The notes: generated from the sequence alone by a model not told the origin. 64,000 nt of DNA from Mycobacterium sp. SMC-2 (GCF_025263485.1 NZ_CP079863.1:1550001-1614000); one strand, 5' to 3'. Numbered from the stretch's first letter, positions 47,089-63,907 are shown. Made by a program: numbers and translations.

Positions 47089-47667
47089 ATGGCCAGGGCT
47101 GACAAAGCCACCGCCGTGGCAGACATCGCCGAGCAGTTCAGGGAGGCGACCGCCACCCTGATCACCGAGTACCGCGGTCTGACGGTGGCCAACCTGGCCG
47201 AGCTGCGCCGGTCGCTGGGCGGATCGGCCACCTACTCGGTGGCCAAGAACACGCTGATCAAGCGGGCGGCCTCCGAGGCCGGCGTCGAGGGCCTCGACGA
47301 ACTGTTCGCCGGGCCCACCGCCATCGCGTTCGTCACCGGGGAACCGGTCGACGCCGCCAAGGCCATCAAGACCTTCGCCAAGGAGAACAAGGCGCTGGTC
47401 ATCAAGGGCGGCTACCTGGATGGCCGCACGCTGACCGTCGCCGAGGTCGAGCGCATCGCCGACCTGGAGTCGCGCGAGGTGCTGCTGGCGAAGCTGGCCG
47501 GCGCCATGAAGGGCAACCTCGCCAAGGCGGCCGGCCTGTTCAACGCGCCCGCCTCGCAGGTCGCCCGCCTCGCGGCCGCGCTGCAGGAGAAGAAGGCCGC
47601 ACAAGCACCCGCGGCACCGGCCCCCGCACCCGCCGAATCCACCGAAACCTCGGCCGAAGCCGAATAA
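47089..47667 (+). CDS. rplJ: 50S ribosomal protein uL10
   Basis: RplJ (192 residues) is the stalk base that carries L7/L12 dimers. The family N-terminus [43 protein letters not shown] and AKNTLIKRA are visible. The Ala/Pro-rich C-terminus ([13 protein letters not shown]) follows the L12-binding helix. The ATG at 47089 is chosen because of AGGAGG 4 nt upstream; the longer frame is leader RNA. rplL follows after 35 nt. It is regulated through the leader. Confidence 0.97.
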   Translation: MARADKATAVADIAEQFREATATLITEYRGLTVANLAELRRSLGGSATYSVAKNTLIKRAASEAGVEGLDELFAGPTAIAFVTGEPVDAAKAIKTFAKENKALVIKGGYLDGRTLTVAEVERIADLESREVLLAKLAGAMKGNLAKAAGLFNAPASQVARLAAALQEKKAAQAPAAPAPAPAESTETSAEAE

Positions 47668-47702
47668 ACCCCCAACCGGAAATCAGGAAGGACCCACACA
47701 CC

Positions 47703-48095
47703 ATGGCGAAAATGTCTACCGACGACCTGCTTGACGCCTTCAAGGAAATGACCCTCTTGGAGCTCTCCGACTTCGTCAAGAAGTTCGAGGAGACCTTCGA
47801 GGTCACCGCGGCCGCTCCGGTCGCCGTCGCCGCGGCCGGCCCGGCCGCCGGTGGCGCCCCCGCCGAGGCCGCCGAGGAGCAGTCGGAGTTCGACGTCATC
47901 CTCGAGGCCGCCGGCGACAAGAAGATCGGCGTCATCAAGGTGGTCCGCGAGATCGTCTCCGGGCTGGGCCTCAAGGAGGCCAAGGACCTGGTCGACGGCG
48001 CGCCCAAGCCGCTGCTGGAGAAGGTCGCCAAGGAGGCCGCCGACGAGGCCAAGACCAAGCTCGAGGCCGCCGGCGCCACCGTCACCGTCAAGTAG
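47703..48095 (+). CDS. rplL: 50S ribosomal protein bL12 (L7/L12)
   Basis: RplL (130 residues) forms the stalk that recruits translation factors. It has an N-terminal dimerisation part ([28 protein letters not shown]), an Ala/Gly-rich hinge, and the C-terminal domain [48 protein letters not shown] is 11 nt upstream of the ATG. A strong terminator follows. Confidence 0.98.
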   Translation: MAKMSTDDLLDAFKEMTLLELSDFVKKFEETFEVTAAAPVAVAAAGPAAGGAPAEAAEEQSEFDVILEAAGDKKIGVIKVVREIVSGLGLKEAKDLVDGAPKPLLEKVAKEAADEAKTKLEAAGATVTVK

Positions 48096-48103
48096 CTCCA
48101 CGT

Positions 48104-48143
48104 CGAAAACCCCCGGACCGCGCCGCGGCTCCGGGGGTTTTCG
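48104..48143. terminator. Bidirectional rho-independent terminator between rplL and the TetR gene
   Basis: Fourteen-bp perfect arms, 48104-48117 and 48130-48143 (CGAAAACCCCCGGA and its complement), enclose a 12-nt loop. The arm itself supplies the T-run (GGGGGTTTTCG). It lies between convergent genes and works in both directions. Confidence 0.9.
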
Positions 48144-48148
48144 CGCGC

Positions 48149-48838
48149 TCAGCCCGCCCGCATCGCCGACCGCAGGGATTGCGCCGCCCGCTCGGGTGAA
48201 TCACCCAGCGCAACAAGCAGATTCGAATTCATCGACGCCAGCAGGGGCAGGACGGCGGCCCCGTCGTGGCCGTAGTAGCCGGCCAGCTCCAGCATCACGA
48301 AGCCGTGGATCAGCGCCCAGAACTGGGCGGCGGTGGCCACCACGGCCGCGTCGTCGTCCGGCGAGCCGGCGCTGATCCGGCCCGCCAGCATGCATCGGTG
48401 CACCCCGCGCACGACGTGCGCGAAGCTCGGGTAGTGCTTCTCGATGTCGGCGACCGACAGCCTCAGGACGTTGTCCGCCGGCGCGTTGATGCCGTGCGCG
48501 CTGGTGCTGCCGAACATCAGCCGGTACATGTGCCGATGCTTGATGGCATAACGCCGGTAGGCCGCGCCGATCGCGAACAGGTCGGCGACCGGGTCGGCGG
48601 TCTGCGGCACCGTCAGCGCGGCGTCGAACTGCCGCAGCCCCTCAGCGGCCACCTCGGCGATCAGGCCCCGCATCCCGCCGAAGTGGGTGTAAACGGCCAT
48701 CGTCGAGGTGCCCGCCGCGCCGGCGACCTTGCGGGTCTGCAGCGCGTCGGGGCCGTGCTCGTGCAGCAGGTCCACCGCGGCGGACAGCATCTCGTCGCGG
48801 ACACTGCGCGGGCTCGCCGAAGTCGCTTCCGAAGTCAT
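48149..48838 (-). CDS. TetR-family transcriptional repressor
   Basis: This 229-residue regulator has an N-terminal helix-turn-helix (RDEMLSAAVDLLHEHGPDALQTRKVAGAAGTSTMAVYTHFGGMRGLIAEVAAEG). A ligand-binding helical domain follows, with FAIGAAYRRYAIKHRHMYRLMFG and AQFWALIHGFVMLELAGYYG. The ATG at 48838 is chosen because GGGAAG lies 9 nt upstream; the ATG at 48847 is too near. It is divergent from a carotenoid oxygenase, and a perfect inverted repeat in the 71-nt gap is its likely operator. This corresponds to Rv0653c. The ligand is unknown; an apocarotenoid is one possibility. Confidence 0.9.
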   Translation of the reverse strand: MTSEATSASPRSVRDEMLSAAVDLLHEHGPDALQTRKVAGAAGTSTMAVYTHFGGMRGLIAEVAAEGLRQFDAALTVPQTADPVADLFAIGAAYRRYAIKHRHMYRLMFGSTSAHGINAPADNVLRLSVADIEKHYPSFAHVVRGVHRCMLAGRISAGSPDDDAAVVATAAQFWALIHGFVMLELAGYYGHDGAAVLPLLASMNSNLLVALGDSPERAAQSLRSAMRAG

Positions 48839-48870
48839 CGTTGCCATCTTCCCATCCGCGGCGTACGTTA

Positions 48871-48900
48871 CCTATAACAGCGTCATATCAATGTTATAGG
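48871..48900. promoter_or_regulatory. Palindromic operator (9-bp perfect arms) between TetR gene and carotenoid oxygenase
   Basis: CCTATAACA at 48871-48879 and TGTTATAGG at 48892-48900 are perfect arms separated by 12 nt. The right arm overlaps the AGGAG ribosome-binding site of the oxygenase and a possible TTATAG -10 box. The left arm overlaps the promoter side of the TetR gene (TAACGT on the minus strand). TetR binding here would block both genes. Confidence 0.75.
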
Positions 48901-48909
48901 AGCTCAGCG

Positions 48910-50406
48910 ATGACGTCCGTGCAAACCGCCGAAACCCGGAATCCCTATCTCGAAGGCTTGCTGGCGCCGGTGAGCGCCGAGGTCACCGCGACCGACCTGC
49001 CGGTCACCGGGCGCATCCCCGAGCACCTCGACGGACGGTATCTGCGCAACGGGCCCAACCCGGCCGAAGAGGTCGACCCGGCCACCTATCACTGGTTCAG
49101 CGGCGACGGGATGGTGCACGGCGTCGCGCTGCGCGACGGGAAGGCCCGCTGGTACCGCAACCGCTGGGTCCGCAGTCTGTCGGTGTGCGCCACCCTGGGC
49201 GGGCCGACGCCGGCCCGGCTCGACCCGCGGGCTGGCATGCTCTCGCTGGGCGCCAACACCAACGTCTTGACCCATGCCGGCCGCACCCTGGCGCTGGTCG
49301 AGGGCGGTGTCGCCAACTACGAGCTGACCGAGGAGCTGGATACCGTCGGGACGTGCGATTTCGACGGCACCCTGTCCGGGGGCTACACCGCGCATCCGCA
49401 CCGGGATCCGCGCACCGGCGAATTGCACGCCGTCTCCTACTCGTTCGCCCGCGGGCGAACCGTGCAGTACTCGGTGATCGACACCCGGGGGCGGGCCCGC
49501 CGCACGGTCGACATCGAGGTGTCGGGGTCGCCGATGATGCACGACTTCTCGCTGACCGACTCCTACGTCGTCATCTACGACCTGCCGGTGACGTTCGACC
49601 CGGCGCAGGTGCTGCCGGTGACCATGCCCCGCTTGCTCGGCCTGCCGGCCCGGCTGGTGATGCAATCGCTGATCGGGCGCGTGCGGGTACCGAGCCCGAT
49701 CAACGCCGCGATGAACCGCAACCCGAAGCATTCCGACCGGATGCCGTACGCGTGGAACCCCAACTACCCGGCCCGCATCGGCGTGATGCCCCGCGAGGGC
49801 CGCGAGGGCAACGCGGGCAAGGATGCCATCCGCTGGTTCGACATCGAACCCTGCTACGTCTACCACCCGCTCAACGCCTACTCCGAAATGCGGGACGGGG
49901 CCGAGGTTTTGGTGCTCGACGTGGTCCGCTACTCGCGGATGTTCGACCGCGACCGGCGCGGCCCCGGCGAGGCCCCGCCGACGCTGGACCGCTGGACCAT
50001 CAACCTGGCGACCGGCGCGGTGGCCACCGAATGCCGCGACGACCAGCCGCAGGAATTTCCAAGGATCAACGAAACCGTGCTGGGCGGGCGGCACCGCTTC
50101 GGCTACACCATCGGCGCGTCCTTCCAGGGCGCCCAGCCCTGGCTGTACAAGCACGACTACGCGACCGGGGTGCGCGAGGTCGCGGCGCTCGATCCCGCCC
50201 TTGTGCTCGGGGAGATGTCTTTCGTGCCCAATCCCACGGCGCGAGCCGAAGACGACGGCATCCTGATGGGCTACGGCTACCACCGCGACCGCGACGAAGG
50301 GCAATTGGTGCTGCTGGATGCCCAGACCCTCGAGCCGGTGGCTACCGTCCACCTGCCGCAGCGGGTGCCGATGGGCTTCCATGGCAACTGGGCGCCCACT
50401 GGCTAA
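48910..50406 (+). CDS. Carotenoid oxygenase (retinal pigment epithelial/9-cis-epoxycarotenoid dioxygenase family)
   Basis: The 498-residue protein belongs to the carotenoid cleavage oxygenase family. Its four candidate iron-ligand histidines are His162 (TAHPH), His211 (MMHDF), His319 (YHPLNAYSE) and His491 (MGFHGNWAP). Such enzymes cleave double bonds of carotenoids, apocarotenoids or stilbenes with oxygen. The ATG at 48910 follows AGGAG by 7 nt. It is the Rv0654 counterpart. Control by the divergent TetR protein is likely. Confidence 0.92.
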   Translation: MTSVQTAETRNPYLEGLLAPVSAEVTATDLPVTGRIPEHLDGRYLRNGPNPAEEVDPATYHWFSGDGMVHGVALRDGKARWYRNRWVRSLSVCATLGGPTPARLDPRAGMLSLGANTNVLTHAGRTLALVEGGVANYELTEELDTVGTCDFDGTLSGGYTAHPHRDPRTGELHAVSYSFARGRTVQYSVIDTRGRARRTVDIEVSGSPMMHDFSLTDSYVVIYDLPVTFDPAQVLPVTMPRLLGLPARLVMQSLIGRVRVPSPINAAMNRNPKHSDRMPYAWNPNYPARIGVMPREGREGNAGKDAIRWFDIEPCYVYHPLNAYSEMRDGAEVLVLDVVRYSRMFDRDRRGPGEAPPTLDRWTINLATGAVATECRDDQPQEFPRINETVLGGRHRFGYTIGASFQGAQPWLYKHDYATGVREVAALDPALVLGEMSFVPNPTARAEDDGILMGYGYHRDRDEGQLVLLDAQTLEPVATVHLPQRVPMGFHGNWAPTG

Positions 50407-50575
50407 CGCGCGTTGAATAGGACGCCCGCCGGCGGCGGCGGCCCGATCTCAGGTCAGCCAATTTTTCCGGGCTGTGCCCCGCAACCCTGATGCCGCGTAG
50501 CAAGCGTGCGCTACAGTGACTCATGCCACATAAAAGGGCAGGTGGCGGGCATGAGCGTCGACGGAAGGATCTCCC

Positions 50576-51586
50576 ATGGGTGTCGCTATTGAGGTGAACG
50601 GCCTCACGAAGTCCTTCGGGTCGTCGAGGATTTGGGAAGACGTGACGCTGGAGATCCCTGCCGGGGAGGTCAGCGTCCTGCTGGGGCCGTCGGGTACCGG
50701 CAAATCGGTGTTCCTGAAGTCCCTGATCGGTCTGTTGCGGCCCGAGCGCGGCTCGGTCGTCATCGACGGCACCGACATCCTGCAGTGCTCGGCGAAAGAG
50801 CTGTACGAGATCCGCACGCTGTTCGGCGTGATGTTCCAGGACGGTGCCCTGTTCGGTTCGATGAACCTCTTCGACAACGCGGCCTTCCCACTGCGCGAGC
50901 ACACCAAGAAGAAGGAAAGCGAGATCCGTGACATCGTCATGGAGAAGCTGACCATGGTGGGTCTGGGCGGCGACGAGAAGAAGTTCCCCGGCGAGATCTC
51001 CGGCGGTATGCGCAAGCGCGCCAGCCTGGCCCGCGCCCTGGTGATGGACCCGCAGATCATCCTCTGCGACGAGCCCGACTCGGGTCTGGACCCGGTTCGC
51101 ACCGCTTACCTGAGCCAGCTGATCCTCGACATCAACGCCCAGATCGACGCCACGGTCCTGATCGTCACGCACAACATCAACATCGCCCGCACCGTGCCGG
51201 ACAACATGGGCATGCTATTCCGGCGCAAGCTGGTCATGTTCGGCCCGCGCGAGGTGCTGCTGACCAGTGACGAGCCGGTCGTGCGGCAGTTCCTCAACGG
51301 CCGCCGCATCGGGCCGATCGGCATGTCCGAGGAAAAGGACGAGTCGACCATGGCCGAAGAGCAGGCCGCCCTCGAAGCCGGTCAGCACGCCGGCGGTGTC
51401 GAGGAGATCGAGGGAGTGCCGCCGCAGATCGTCGCCTCGCCGGGGATGCCGGAGCGCAAGGCCGTGGCCCGGCGCCAGGCGCGGGTGCGCGAGATTCTGC
51501 ACACCCTGCCGCAAAAGGCGCAGGCCGCGATCCTCGACGACCTGGAGGGCACCCACAAGTACCGGCCGCACGAGGTCGGCGACTAA
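50576..51586 (+). CDS. mkl: Mce ABC transporter ATPase (MceG/Mkl)
   Basis: The 336-residue ABC ATPase has Walker A GPSGTGKS (residues 37-44), the Q-loop FQDGALF, signature SGGMRKRASLARAL, Walker B IILCDEPDSGLDP and H-loop LIVTHN. A C-terminal extension (about 85 residues, ending THKYRPHEVGD) is typical of MceG, which powers the Mce lipid importers and is shared among mce operons. GGAAGGA is 8 nt before the ATG. Unlike in H37Rv, the next gene is rpoB. Confidence 0.93.
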   Translation: MGVAIEVNGLTKSFGSSRIWEDVTLEIPAGEVSVLLGPSGTGKSVFLKSLIGLLRPERGSVVIDGTDILQCSAKELYEIRTLFGVMFQDGALFGSMNLFDNAAFPLREHTKKKESEIRDIVMEKLTMVGLGGDEKKFPGEISGGMRKRASLARALVMDPQIILCDEPDSGLDPVRTAYLSQLILDINAQIDATVLIVTHNINIARTVPDNMGMLFRRKLVMFGPREVLLTSDEPVVRQFLNGRRIGPIGMSEEKDESTMAEEQAALEAGQHAGGVEEIEGVPPQIVASPGMPERKAVARRQARVREILHTLPQKAQAAILDDLEGTHKYRPHEVGD

Positions 51587-51627
51587 GAGCCGGCCCGACG
51601 GTCGCGCGATAACTTCGTGTAACCGGG

Positions 51628-51653
51628 CGGCCCGCCCTCTTGACGGCGGGCCG
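51628..51653 (+). terminator. Hairpin after mkl (9-bp stem), possible terminator
   Basis: CGGCCCGCC at 51628-51636 pairs with GGCGGGCCG at 51645-51653 around an 8-nt loop. No T-run follows, so it may be a weak or Rho-assisted terminator between mkl and rpoB. Confidence 0.4.
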
Positions 51654-59489
<7,836 letters not shown>

Positions 59490-59493
59490 TCCG

Positions 59494-59534
59494 CAACGAA
59501 AAAGCCCCGGGCTCACCCCGGGGCTTTTTCGTTG
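59494..59534 (+). terminator. Rho-independent terminator of the rpoB-rpoC operon
   Basis: Arms of 18 bp, 59494-59511 and 59517-59534 (CAACGAAAAAGCCCCGGG and its complement), are perfectly paired around the 5-nt loop CTCAC. The right arm contains a T5 run. This is the strongest terminator in the window. Confidence 0.93.
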
Positions 59535-59596
59535 TCCCGAACGTCTCATTCGCCACATCTGTACCCGTCGCGGACCAGTACCAGATCCTCGGAGTT

Positions 59597-59621
59597 GATA
59601 TCGCGGGTGATATCGAATTTG
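59597..59621 (+). promoter_or_regulatory. GATATC-N6-GATATC element upstream of nfo (second copy)
   Basis: Two GATATC half-sites flank GCGGGT and are followed by GAATTTG. The minus strand of the cynS palindrome carries the same pattern, with GCATGC in the middle and AAATTTG after. Twenty-one of 25 positions agree. It lies 68 nt before the nfo GTG. A shared regulator is suggested. Confidence 0.5.
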
Positions 59622-59668
59622 AACGTGCCTATTGGTCTCGGCGCTCTCGCTGCATCCGGCTCCCCAAC

Positions 59669-59674
59669 TACACT
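59669..59674 (+). promoter_or_regulatory. -10 box before nfo (TACACT, leaderless)
   Basis: TACACT fits TANNNT and lies 7 nt before the GTG of nfo, with no Shine-Dalgarno between. The transcript should begin at the start codon. Confidence 0.45.
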
Positions 59675-59681
59675 GTCCACC

Positions 59682-60437
59682 GTGCTGATCGGTTCACACG
59701 TCCGCAACGACGACCCGCTGGCCGCCGCGCAGGCGGACGGAGCAGACGTGGTGCAGTTCTTCCTCAGCAACCCGCAGAGCTGGAAGAAGCCGAAGCCGCG
59801 CGACGACGCCGAAGCGCTCAAGGCGTCGAACGTGCCGCTCTACGTCCATGCGCCCTACCTTATCAACGTGGCGTCGGCGAACAACCGCATCCGCATCCCG
59901 TCGCGCAAGATCCTGCAGGACACCTGCGATGCTGCGGCCGAAATCGACGCGACGGCCGTCATCGTGCACGGCGGACACGCCGACGATGACGACATGGAGG
60001 CCGGCTTCGAGCGGTGGGTCAAGGCACTGGACTACCTGGAAACGGACGTGCCGGTGTACCTGGAGAACACCGCCGGCGGCGACCACGCGATGGCCCGCCA
60101 CTTCGACACCATCGGCAGGCTCTGGGATCACATCGGCGACAAGGGAATTGGCTTCTGCCTGGACACCTGTCACGCCTGGGCCGCCGGTGAGGCGCTGATC
60201 GATGCGGTCGACAGGATCAGGGCGCTGACGGGACGCATCGACCTGGTGCACTGCAACGACTCGAGGGATGCGGCGGGCTCGGGCGCCGACCGGCACGCCA
60301 ACTTCGGCACCGGCCAGATCGATCCCGAGCTGCTCGTCGCGGTGGTCAAGGCGGCCGATGCGCCGGTCGTCTGCGAGACCGCCGACGAGGGACGCAAGGA
60401 CGACATCGCGTTCCTGCGGGAAAAGACAAGCGGCTGA
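59682..60437 (+). CDS. nfo: Endonuclease IV (AP endonuclease)
   Basis: The 251-residue protein has the TIM-barrel endonuclease IV fold, which cuts DNA at abasic sites during base excision repair. Metal-ligand motifs are visible: [10 protein letters not shown] at the start, [65 protein letters not shown] and [14 protein letters not shown]. The GTG at 59682 gives the length of mycobacterial End (252 residues). It is followed after 10 nt by lpqP. In H37Rv a ceramidase gene lies between rpoC and end; here it is absent. Confidence 0.95.
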   Translation: MLIGSHVRNDDPLAAAQADGADVVQFFLSNPQSWKKPKPRDDAEALKASNVPLYVHAPYLINVASANNRIRIPSRKILQDTCDAAAEIDATAVIVHGGHADDDDMEAGFERWVKALDYLETDVPVYLENTAGGDHAMARHFDTIGRLWDHIGDKGIGFCLDTCHAWAAGEALIDAVDRIRALTGRIDLVHCNDSRDAAGSGADRHANFGTGQIDPELLVAVVKAADAPVVCETADEGRKDDIAFLREKTSG

Positions 60438-60447
60438 GATACAGCCC

Positions 60448-61278
60448 GTGCTCGGTCGGCTCGCAACGCTTCTCGGGATGGTCCTCCTGGTCGCGGGTTG
60501 TGCGCCGACGCCGCCCTCGGGTTTCGTCACCGGCACCAGCTTGCACCACATCAACGTGGGCGGCCTTGATCGCAGCTATCGGCTCTACTTGGCCGTGGAC
60601 AGGCCCGCTTCTTCTCCGCTCGTAGTCGTCTTGCACGGCTATGCCGGCAGCGCTCAGCAGGCCGAAAGGGACTATGGCTGGGACGAATTGGCCAATTCGG
60701 ACAAGTTCGTCGTCGCCTACCCGGACGGCGTGGACCGGGCCTGGAACGTCGACGGGGAAAGCTGCTGCGGCCGGCCGGGGCGGCAGGGTGTCGACGACGT
60801 CGCGTTCATCCGCGCGGTCGTCGCCGACGTCGCCAAGAACGTGGGCACCGACCCGGCAAGGGTCTACGTCAGCGGCATGAGTAACGGCGGCATCATGAGC
60901 TACACCCTGGCGTGCAGCACCGACATCTTCGCCGCCGTCGGTCCGGTCGCCGGCACGCAGCTGAACCGATGCCCGAGCCCGCATCCGGCGTCCGTCATGC
61001 ACATTCACGGCACGGCGGACCGGCTGGTGCCCTATGGCGGCGGGCAGGGTTTCAGCGTCATCAACGGTCCGTCGGTGCCCGACGTGAACGCGTTCTGGCG
61101 CAACGTCGATCATTGTGCAAACCCGGCCACCACCACCGCCGGGCCGGTCACCACGGCGACGGCCGGATGCGCGGGCGACCGGGGCGTCACGCTCATCACG
61201 ATCGAGGCGGGCGGCCACGAATGGCCCCCGTTCGCCACCCAGACGCTGTGGAAATTCTTCGCTTCGCACCCACGCTGA
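60448..61278 (+). CDS. lpqP: Lipoprotein LpqP, PHB-depolymerase-like esterase
   Basis: The 276-residue protein begins with a signal peptide and lipobox LLVAGC (Cys18). The mature domain has an alpha/beta-hydrolase fold related to PHB depolymerase and feruloyl esterases: VVVLHGYAGSA oxyanion segment, GMSNGG nucleophile elbow, HGTADRLVPYGGG (Asp) and EAGGHEWP (His). Cys pairs (CC, and Cys in TLACSTD) could form disulfides in the envelope. The GTG at 60448 is 10 nt after nfo. It matches Rv0671. The substrate is unknown. Confidence 0.9.
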   Translation: MLGRLATLLGMVLLVAGCAPTPPSGFVTGTSLHHINVGGLDRSYRLYLAVDRPASSPLVVVLHGYAGSAQQAERDYGWDELANSDKFVVAYPDGVDRAWNVDGESCCGRPGRQGVDDVAFIRAVVADVAKNVGTDPARVYVSGMSNGGIMSYTLACSTDIFAAVGPVAGTQLNRCPSPHPASVMHIHGTADRLVPYGGGQGFSVINGPSVPDVNAFWRNVDHCANPATTTAGPVTTATAGCAGDRGVTLITIEAGGHEWPPFATQTLWKFFASHPR

Positions 61279-61282
61279 CCTC

Positions 61283-61320
61283 TATTACACCTCTTGTGCG
61301 AGTGTCGAAAAAATGTAATA
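61283..61320. promoter_or_regulatory. Inverted repeat TATTACA-N24-TGTAATA before fadE8
   Basis: TATTACA at 61283-61289 and TGTAATA at 61314-61320 are perfect 7-bp arms 24 nt apart, just ahead of fadE8. An AT-rich island here stands out from the GC-rich surroundings. It could be two half-sites of a regulator dimer pair, perhaps for the downstream PaaX-type protein. Unproven. Confidence 0.4.
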
Positions 61321-61328
61321 TGAGGGGC

Positions 61329-62957
61329 ATGTCGGATACGCATGTCGTCACCAACCAGGTTCCTCCGCTGGAGAACTACAACCCCGCGACGTCCGCGGTG
61401 CTCGTCGAGGCCCTGATCCGCGAGGGCGGGGAATGGGGGCTGGACGAGGTGAACCAGGTGGGCGCGATCGCGGGTGGCCGCGAAGCCCAGCGATGGGGTG
61501 AGCTCGCCGACCGCAACCGGCCCATCCTGCACACCCACGACAGGTACGGCCACCGGGTCGACGAGGTCGAGTACGACCCGGCCTACCACGAGCTGATGCG
61601 CACGGCCATCGCCAACGGCATCCATGCGGCGCCGTGGGCCGACGAGCGCCCGGGCGCGCACGTGGTGCGGGCCGCCAAGATGTCGGTCTGGAACGTCGAA
61701 CCCGGCCACACCTGTCCGATCTCGATGACGTATGCCGTCGTCCCCGCGCTGCGCTACAACCCCGAGCTGGCGGCGGTGTACGAGCCCCTGCTGACCAGCC
61801 GCGAATACGATCCCGAGCTGAAACTGGCCACCACCAAGCGCGGCATCACCGCCGGCATGTCGATGACCGAGAAGCAGGGCGGGTCCGACGTGCGCGCCGG
61901 AACCACGCAGGCGACACCGAACGGCGATGGCAGCTACCGCCTGACCGGCCACAAGTGGTTCACCTCGGCGCCGATGTGCGACATCTTTTTGGTCCTCGCG
62001 CAGGCCCCGGGCGGACTGTCCTGCTTCCTGCTGCCGCGGGTGCTGCCCGACGGCACCCGCAATCGAATGTTCCTGCAACGGCTCAAGGACAAGCTCGGCA
62101 ACCACGCCAACGCGTCCAGCGAGGTCGAATACGATGGCGCCATCGCGTGGCTGGTGGGCGAGGAGGGCCGCGGCGTCCCGACCATCATCGAGATGGTCAA
62201 CCTCACCCGGCTGGACTGCACCCTGGGCAGCGCCACCAGCATGCGCACCGGCCTGACCCGCGCCATCCACCACGCCCAGCACCGAAAGGCGTTCGGCGCC
62301 TACCTGATCGACCAGCCGCTGATGCGCAACGTGCTGGCCGACCTGGCCGTGGAGGCGGAGGCCGCCACCATCGTCGCGATGCGGATGGCCGGCGCCACCG
62401 ACGAGGCGTTGCGCGGCGACGAGCGGGAGGCGCTGCTGCGTCGCATCGGCCTGGCGGCCAGCAAGTACTGGGTGTGCAAGCGCGCCACGCCGCACGCGGC
62501 CGAGGCGCTGGAATGCCTGGGCGGCAACGGCTACGTCGAGGACTCGGGCATGCCACGGCTGTTCCGCGAGGCCCCGCTGATGGGCATCTGGGAGGGCTCG
62601 GGCAACGTCAGCGCGCTGGACACGTTGCGCGCCATGGCAACTCGCCCGGAATGCGTCGACGTGCTGTTCACCGAACTGGCCGAAGGCACCGGCGCGGACC
62701 GGCGACTGGGCGCACACGTCGAGCGGCTGCGCCGAGACCTCTCCGATTTGGACAGCATCGCGCACCGGGCCCGCAAGGTCGCCGAGGACATCTGCCTGGC
62801 GCTGCAGGGGTCGCTGCTGGTGCGCCACGGTCACCCGGCGGTCGCCGAGGCCTTCCTGACCACCCGGCTCGACGGCCAGTGGGGCGGGGCGTACGGCACC
62901 ATGCCCACCGGCCTGGATCTGGCCCCCATCCTCGAGCGCGCCCTGGTCAAGGGCTAA
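61329..62957 (+). CDS. fadE8: Acyl-CoA dehydrogenase FadE8 (AidB-like)
   Basis: The 542-residue flavoprotein equals FadE8 in length. It has GMSMTEKQGGSDVRAGTTQA (FAD/substrate region), HKWFTSAPMCDIF, GVPTIIEMVNLTRLDCTLGSA, and ALECLGGNGYVEDSGMPRLFREAPLMGIWEGSGNV near the C-terminus, with the AidB-type arrangement. AidB-related proteins in E. coli bind DNA; FadE8 is usually taken as a beta-oxidation enzyme. The ATG at 61329 is used; an in-frame ATG at 61320 adds three residues. It forms a unit with echA4. Confidence 0.93.
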   Translation: MSDTHVVTNQVPPLENYNPATSAVLVEALIREGGEWGLDEVNQVGAIAGGREAQRWGELADRNRPILHTHDRYGHRVDEVEYDPAYHELMRTAIANGIHAAPWADERPGAHVVRAAKMSVWNVEPGHTCPISMTYAVVPALRYNPELAAVYEPLLTSREYDPELKLATTKRGITAGMSMTEKQGGSDVRAGTTQATPNGDGSYRLTGHKWFTSAPMCDIFLVLAQAPGGLSCFLLPRVLPDGTRNRMFLQRLKDKLGNHANASSEVEYDGAIAWLVGEEGRGVPTIIEMVNLTRLDCTLGSATSMRTGLTRAIHHAQHRKAFGAYLIDQPLMRNVLADLAVEAEAATIVAMRMAGATDEALRGDEREALLRRIGLAASKYWVCKRATPHAAEALECLGGNGYVEDSGMPRLFREAPLMGIWEGSGNVSALDTLRAMATRPECVDVLFTELAEGTGADRRLGAHVERLRRDLSDLDSIAHRARKVAEDICLALQGSLLVRHGHPAVAEAFLTTRLDGQWGGAYGTMPTGLDLAPILERALVKG

Positions 62958-62965
62958 GCCCCAAC

Positions 62966-63904
62966 GTGACCCACGCGATCAGGCCGGTCGACTTCGACAA
63001 CCTGAAGACGATGACCTACGAGGTCACCGATCGGGTTGCCCGGATCACCTTCAACCGGCCGGAAAAGGGCAATGCGATCGTCGCGGACACCCCGCTGGAG
63101 CTCTCGGCACTGGTCGAGCGCGCCGACCTCGACCCCAATGTGCACGTCATCCTGGTGTCCGGCCGCGGCGAGGGCTTCTGCGCGGGGTTCGACCTGAGCG
63201 CCTACGCCGACCGCACCGGCTCGGCCGGCGGGACCGGCGCCTACCAGGGCACGGTGCTCAGCGGAAAAACCCAGGCGCTCAACCACTTACCGGACCGCCC
63301 ATGGGATCCGATGATCGACTACCAGATGATGAGCCGATTCGTGCGCGGCTTCTCCAGCCTGATGCACGCCGACAAGCCGACGGTGGTCAAGATCCACGGC
63401 TACTGCGTGGCCGGGGGCACCGACATCGCGCTGCACGCCGATCAGGTGATCGCCGCCGCCGACGCCAAGATCGGCTACCCACCCACGCGGGTGTGGGGCG
63501 TCCCGGCGGCGGGGCTGTGGGCGCACCGGCTCGGCGATCAGCGCGCCAAGCGGCTGCTGTTCACCGGCGATTGCATCACCGGCGCGCAAGCCGCCGAGTG
63601 GGGCTTGGCGGTCGAGGCGCCGGAGCCCGAAGACCTTGACGAGCGCACCGAGCGGCTCGTGCAACGGATCGCCGCCGTGCCCGTCAACCAGCTGATCATG
63701 GTCAAGCTCGCGTTGAATTCGGCTCTGCTGCAGCAGGGTGTGGCCACCAGCAGGATGGTCAGCACCGTGTTCGACGGTGTCGCCCGGCATACCCCGGAGG
63801 GCCACGCCTTTGTCGCCGACGCCACCGAGCACGGCTTCCGGGACGCGGTGCGGCATCGCGACGAGCCCTTCGGTGACTACGGCCGCCGCGCGTCGCAGGT
63901 GTAA
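62966..63904 (+). CDS. echA4: Enoyl-CoA hydratase/isomerase EchA4
   Basis: The 312-residue crotonase-fold protein has RITFNRPEKGNAI, GEGFCAGFDLSAYADRTG (oxyanion hole) and HGYCVAGGTDIALHADQVIAAADAKIGYPPTRVWG. A loop insertion (about 35 residues, with YQGTVLSGKTQALNHLPDRPWDP) makes it longer than typical hydratases. Length and position match EchA4 (Rv0673). The GTG start at 62966 is 8 nt after fadE8, so they share one mRNA for beta-oxidation-type reactions. Confidence 0.93.
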   Translation: MTHAIRPVDFDNLKTMTYEVTDRVARITFNRPEKGNAIVADTPLELSALVERADLDPNVHVILVSGRGEGFCAGFDLSAYADRTGSAGGTGAYQGTVLSGKTQALNHLPDRPWDPMIDYQMMSRFVRGFSSLMHADKPTVVKIHGYCVAGGTDIALHADQVIAAADAKIGYPPTRVWGVPAAGLWAHRLGDQRAKRLLFTGDCITGAQAAEWGLAVEAPEPEDLDERTERLVQRIAAVPVNQLIMVKLALNSALLQQGVATSRMVSTVFDGVARHTPEGHAFVADATEHGFRDAVRHRDEPFGDYGRRASQV

Positions 63905-63907
63905 CCC

